NCBI GenBank assembly: GCA_003566475.1
Contig: PXDE01000275.1
Span: 1 to 7,156 of the forward strand
Source of the DNA: PVC group bacterium
Lineage (GTDB): Bacteria > Verrucomicrobiota > Kiritimatiellia > SS1-B-03-39 > PXDE01
DNA length: 7,156 bases
Reading direction: 5' to 3'
The notes beneath the pieces were generated by a model that saw only the letters and a program-made list of their open reading frames with translations, was not told the DNA's origin and did no database searches. How positions within the stretch are numbered: position 1 is the stretch's first letter; each line of letters opens with the position of its first letter. Shown one piece after another: positions 5,788-7,156 of this stretch. The position numbers and the translations under genes were made by a program.

Positions 5788-5809
5788 CAGCCAGGAGGCC
5801 AACCGCCCC

Positions 5810-6094
5810 ATGCCCACCTACGAGTACGAATGCCAGAAGTGCGGGAACCGGTTCGAGGTGTTCCAGAGCATCACCGACGAGCCCCGGAAACGGTGCCCCT
5901 CCTGCAAGGGACGGGTGCAGCGGGTGATCAGCGGCGGGGCCGGCCTGCTCTTCAAGGGCAGCGGCTTCTACATCACCGACTACCGGAGCGAGGGCTATAA
6001 GAAGGCCGCCAAGGCCGACCAGCCGTCCGCCGGGGGCAAGGACACCCGGAAGGACAGCAAGCCCGCCGCCGCTCCGGCCAGGAAGGAGGCCTGA
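5810..6094 (+). CDS. FmdB-family zinc-ribbon protein
   Basis: The 94-residue protein has an FmdB-type putative regulatory zinc ribbon. It opens Met-Pro-Thr-Tyr-Glu-Tyr-Glu-Cys8-x-x-Cys11-Gly and has a second knuckle at Cys29-Pro-Ser-Cys32, giving the four zinc ligands. A Gly-Ser-Gly-Phe-Tyr-x-Thr-Asp-Tyr segment (about 50-58) follows, as usual in this family. From about residue 60 the tail is low-complexity and rich in Lys and Ala, with Pro and Ser, and is probably disordered. The start at 5810 is set by the family N-terminus and by AGGAGG 11 bases upstream; the longer reading from 5741 would begin inside the promoter. The family was named after a gene near formamidase in Methylophilus, and most members have no proven function. 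A metal- or nucleic-acid-binding role is inference. The next gene's Shine-Dalgarno sequence lies within its last codons, which argues for co-translation. Confidence 0.9.
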   Translation: MPTYEYECQKCGNRFEVFQSITDEPRKRCPSCKGRVQRVISGGAGLLFKGSGFYITDYRSEGYKKAAKADQPSAGGKDTRKDSKPAAAPARKEA

Positions 6095-6097
6095 TCC

Positions 6098-6841
6098 ATG
6101 GCCTCCTCCCGGCCGGATCCCAAAGGCGCCGATGCGGTCTCCATCGTCTGCGCGAACTGCGGGTTTCAGAACGACCTGTCCCGCGTGTTCTGTCTCTCGT
6201 GCGGCCACAAGCTCGATCTGGACAGCATCCGGGCCGGCGATTTCCAGAAGGTGGCCAAGAAGGGGTCGATCAAAGGCCTTTTCCGGGCCATCCGGATCCT
6301 CATTACCCTGGCCTTTCTGGCCGTGGTCGGCCTGGCCCTGTGGCCATCGACGCCGACGGGCCGGATCGGGCGGGACTCCGCCGCGCTGTTCGACCAGGCC
6401 AACCGGAAAGTGGACGCCCTGCAGGAGGCCCGCGAGGCGGGCCGCGCCGCCGAGGCGACCCTGACCGAGATCGAGCTGAACACCTACATGGTGGGCCTGC
6501 TCCGGGCCGCCGGCCAGGCAGGCGGACAGGTCCGGACCCAAGCCATCCGCTTCGACCTCCAGGAGGGCCGGATGGTGGTGCATGTGGAGGCCGGGCTGGG
6601 ACCGCTGCCCATCACCTACGAGCTGACCGGACAGCCCCTGGCCGACGGCCGGGCCTTCCGGTTCGCGTCCGACCGCGTCCGCATGGGACACCTCCCCGTG
6701 CCCGCGCCGGCCGACCGCCAGGTGGAGGCCCAGGTGGGCCGCATTTTCTCGCAGCTCCAGGCGCAGCGCGCGCTTCTGGACCGTGCGTCCGAAATCGAGG
6801 TTCAGGAAGGCCGGCTCACGCTGCGGCTTCCCGGATCATAA
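6098..6841 (+). CDS. Zinc-ribbon single-pass membrane protein, function unknown
   Basis: The protein has 247 residues. A cytoplasmic zinc ribbon lies near the N-terminus (Cys18-x-x-Cys21 and Cys32-x-x-Cys35-Gly-His-Lys). A basic linker (51-66) precedes one membrane span at about 65-83, so residues 85-247 should face the periplasm. That region has a helix at about 95-120, then Leu-Thr-Glu-Ile-Glu-Leu-Asn-Thr-Tyr (121-129), beta-like strands, and Gly-His-Leu-Pro-Val-Pro at about 197-202. The LTE-x-E-x-N followed later by G-x-LPxP pattern reminds me of DUF2140 (YpmS) or DUF2993-like membrane-anchored proteins. That is only a resemblance. AAGGAGG ends 8 bases before the ATG and overlaps the end of fmdB, with 3 bases between stop and start, so the pair is almost certainly one transcript. 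The start is supported by this ribosome site and by the zinc ribbon near the N-terminus. Confidence 0.85.
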   Translation: MASSRPDPKGADAVSIVCANCGFQNDLSRVFCLSCGHKLDLDSIRAGDFQKVAKKGSIKGLFRAIRILITLAFLAVVGLALWPSTPTGRIGRDSAALFDQANRKVDALQEAREAGRAAEATLTEIELNTYMVGLLRAAGQAGGQVRTQAIRFDLQEGRMVVHVEAGLGPLPITYELTGQPLADGRAFRFASDRVRMGHLPVPAPADRQVEAQVGRIFSQLQAQRALLDRASEIEVQEGRLTLRLPGS

Positions 6842-6884
6842 ACCCCGGGATGCCCCGCGGCACAGCAAGGAGACAGCCCCCGAG

Positions 6885-7156
6885 ATGAAAGACAAAGAGG
6901 ATTTCTTCCAGCAACTGGGTCAGATCGACGGCCAGCCGCTGGAGCAGTACGAGGACCTCATCGGCACCTTTGAGTTCCCCCGGTATGTCCTGCGGATGGC
7001 CCGGGTGGATGTGCGGGAGAACCGGCGCAGCCTGGTCACGGTGCGGATCCCCCAGCCGGTCGCCTCGTTCCCGCCGTCCCTGCTCGACACCCCGGTGCGG
7101 CGGACCGCCCTCGAGGACTATCTGACCCGGCGCCTGCGGGCGGCCATCGAGGCCGC
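6885..7156 (+). CDS. Predicted ATPase of the ABC class (COG3044-like), N-terminal part
   Basis: The frame is open from the ATG at 6885 to the window end (90 full codons plus two bases), so the gene is truncated by the window and its C-terminus is unseen. AAGGAGA at 6867-6873 is the ribosome site, 11 bases upstream. The visible part contains Gln-Ile-Asp-Gly-Gln, then Tyr-Glu-Asp-Leu-Ile-Gly-x-Phe-Glu-Phe-Pro (about 22-32), Val-Arg-Ile-Pro (52-55) and Leu-Glu-Asp-Tyr-Leu-Thr-Arg-Arg (75-82). This order matches the N-terminal domain of the predicted ABC-class ATPases I know as COG3044/PF09818, stand-alone ATPases of unknown function without a transport domain. The Walker motifs would lie beyond the window, so nucleotide binding cannot be confirmed. 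It follows the zinc-ribbon membrane gene after 43 bases without an evident terminator and is probably in the same operon. Confidence 0.75.
   Translation, partial: MKDKEDFFQQLGQIDGQPLEQYEDLIGTFEFPRYVLRMARVDVRENRRSLVTVRIPQPVASFPPSLLDTPVRRTALEDYLTRRLRAAIEA

Overview
The window is a GC-rich stretch of a bacterial chromosome. It carries seven protein-coding genes (the last cut off by the window end), four plausible sigma70-type promoters, one terminator-like hairpin and two repeat-rich intergenic zones. No tRNA, rRNA, CRISPR array, transposase or phage gene was found. WaaC implies a Gram-negative outer membrane with a heptose-containing inner core. The secreted FGE-fold protein with an SH3-like N-terminal part, the high GC and the 7-bp intergenic tandem repeats remind me of the PVC group (for example Kiritimatiellota or Verrucomicrobiota). 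That placement is an impression, not a demonstration.

Layout. At 1-150 lies a composite repeat: seven tandem heptamers followed by a hairpin-containing block. At 162-683 on the minus strand is a small exported protein of unknown function. A 188-bp divergent gap follows, with a good minus-strand promoter and a C-rich CATC-type repeat that runs directly into the start codon of waaC (872-1837). The roughly 800 bp from 1838 to 2645 hold no convincing gene but much structure: tandem hairpins, a recurring motif in both orientations, a 16-bp inverted repeat, an 11-bp pure-GC hairpin and a second copy of the composite repeat. At 2646-4466 is a large exported FGE/sulfatase-modifying-factor-fold protein that lacks the catalytic cysteines. 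metK (4559-5719) encodes S-adenosylmethionine synthetase. A compact terminator/promoter overlap separates it from an apparent operon: an FmdB-type zinc-ribbon protein (5810-6094), a zinc-ribbon single-pass membrane protein (6098-6841), and the N-terminus of an ABC-class predicted ATPase (from 6885).

The genes do not form one pathway. metK and waaC are housekeeping. The exported FGE-like protein stands alone behind its own promoter. The fmdB cluster is probably co-transcribed: the gaps are 3 and 43 bp, each gene has a strong Shine-Dalgarno sequence, and the first two both begin with Cys-x-x-Cys zinc knuckles. No clearly new multi-gene system is visible. The least explained material is the structured intergenic DNA and the membrane zinc-ribbon protein.
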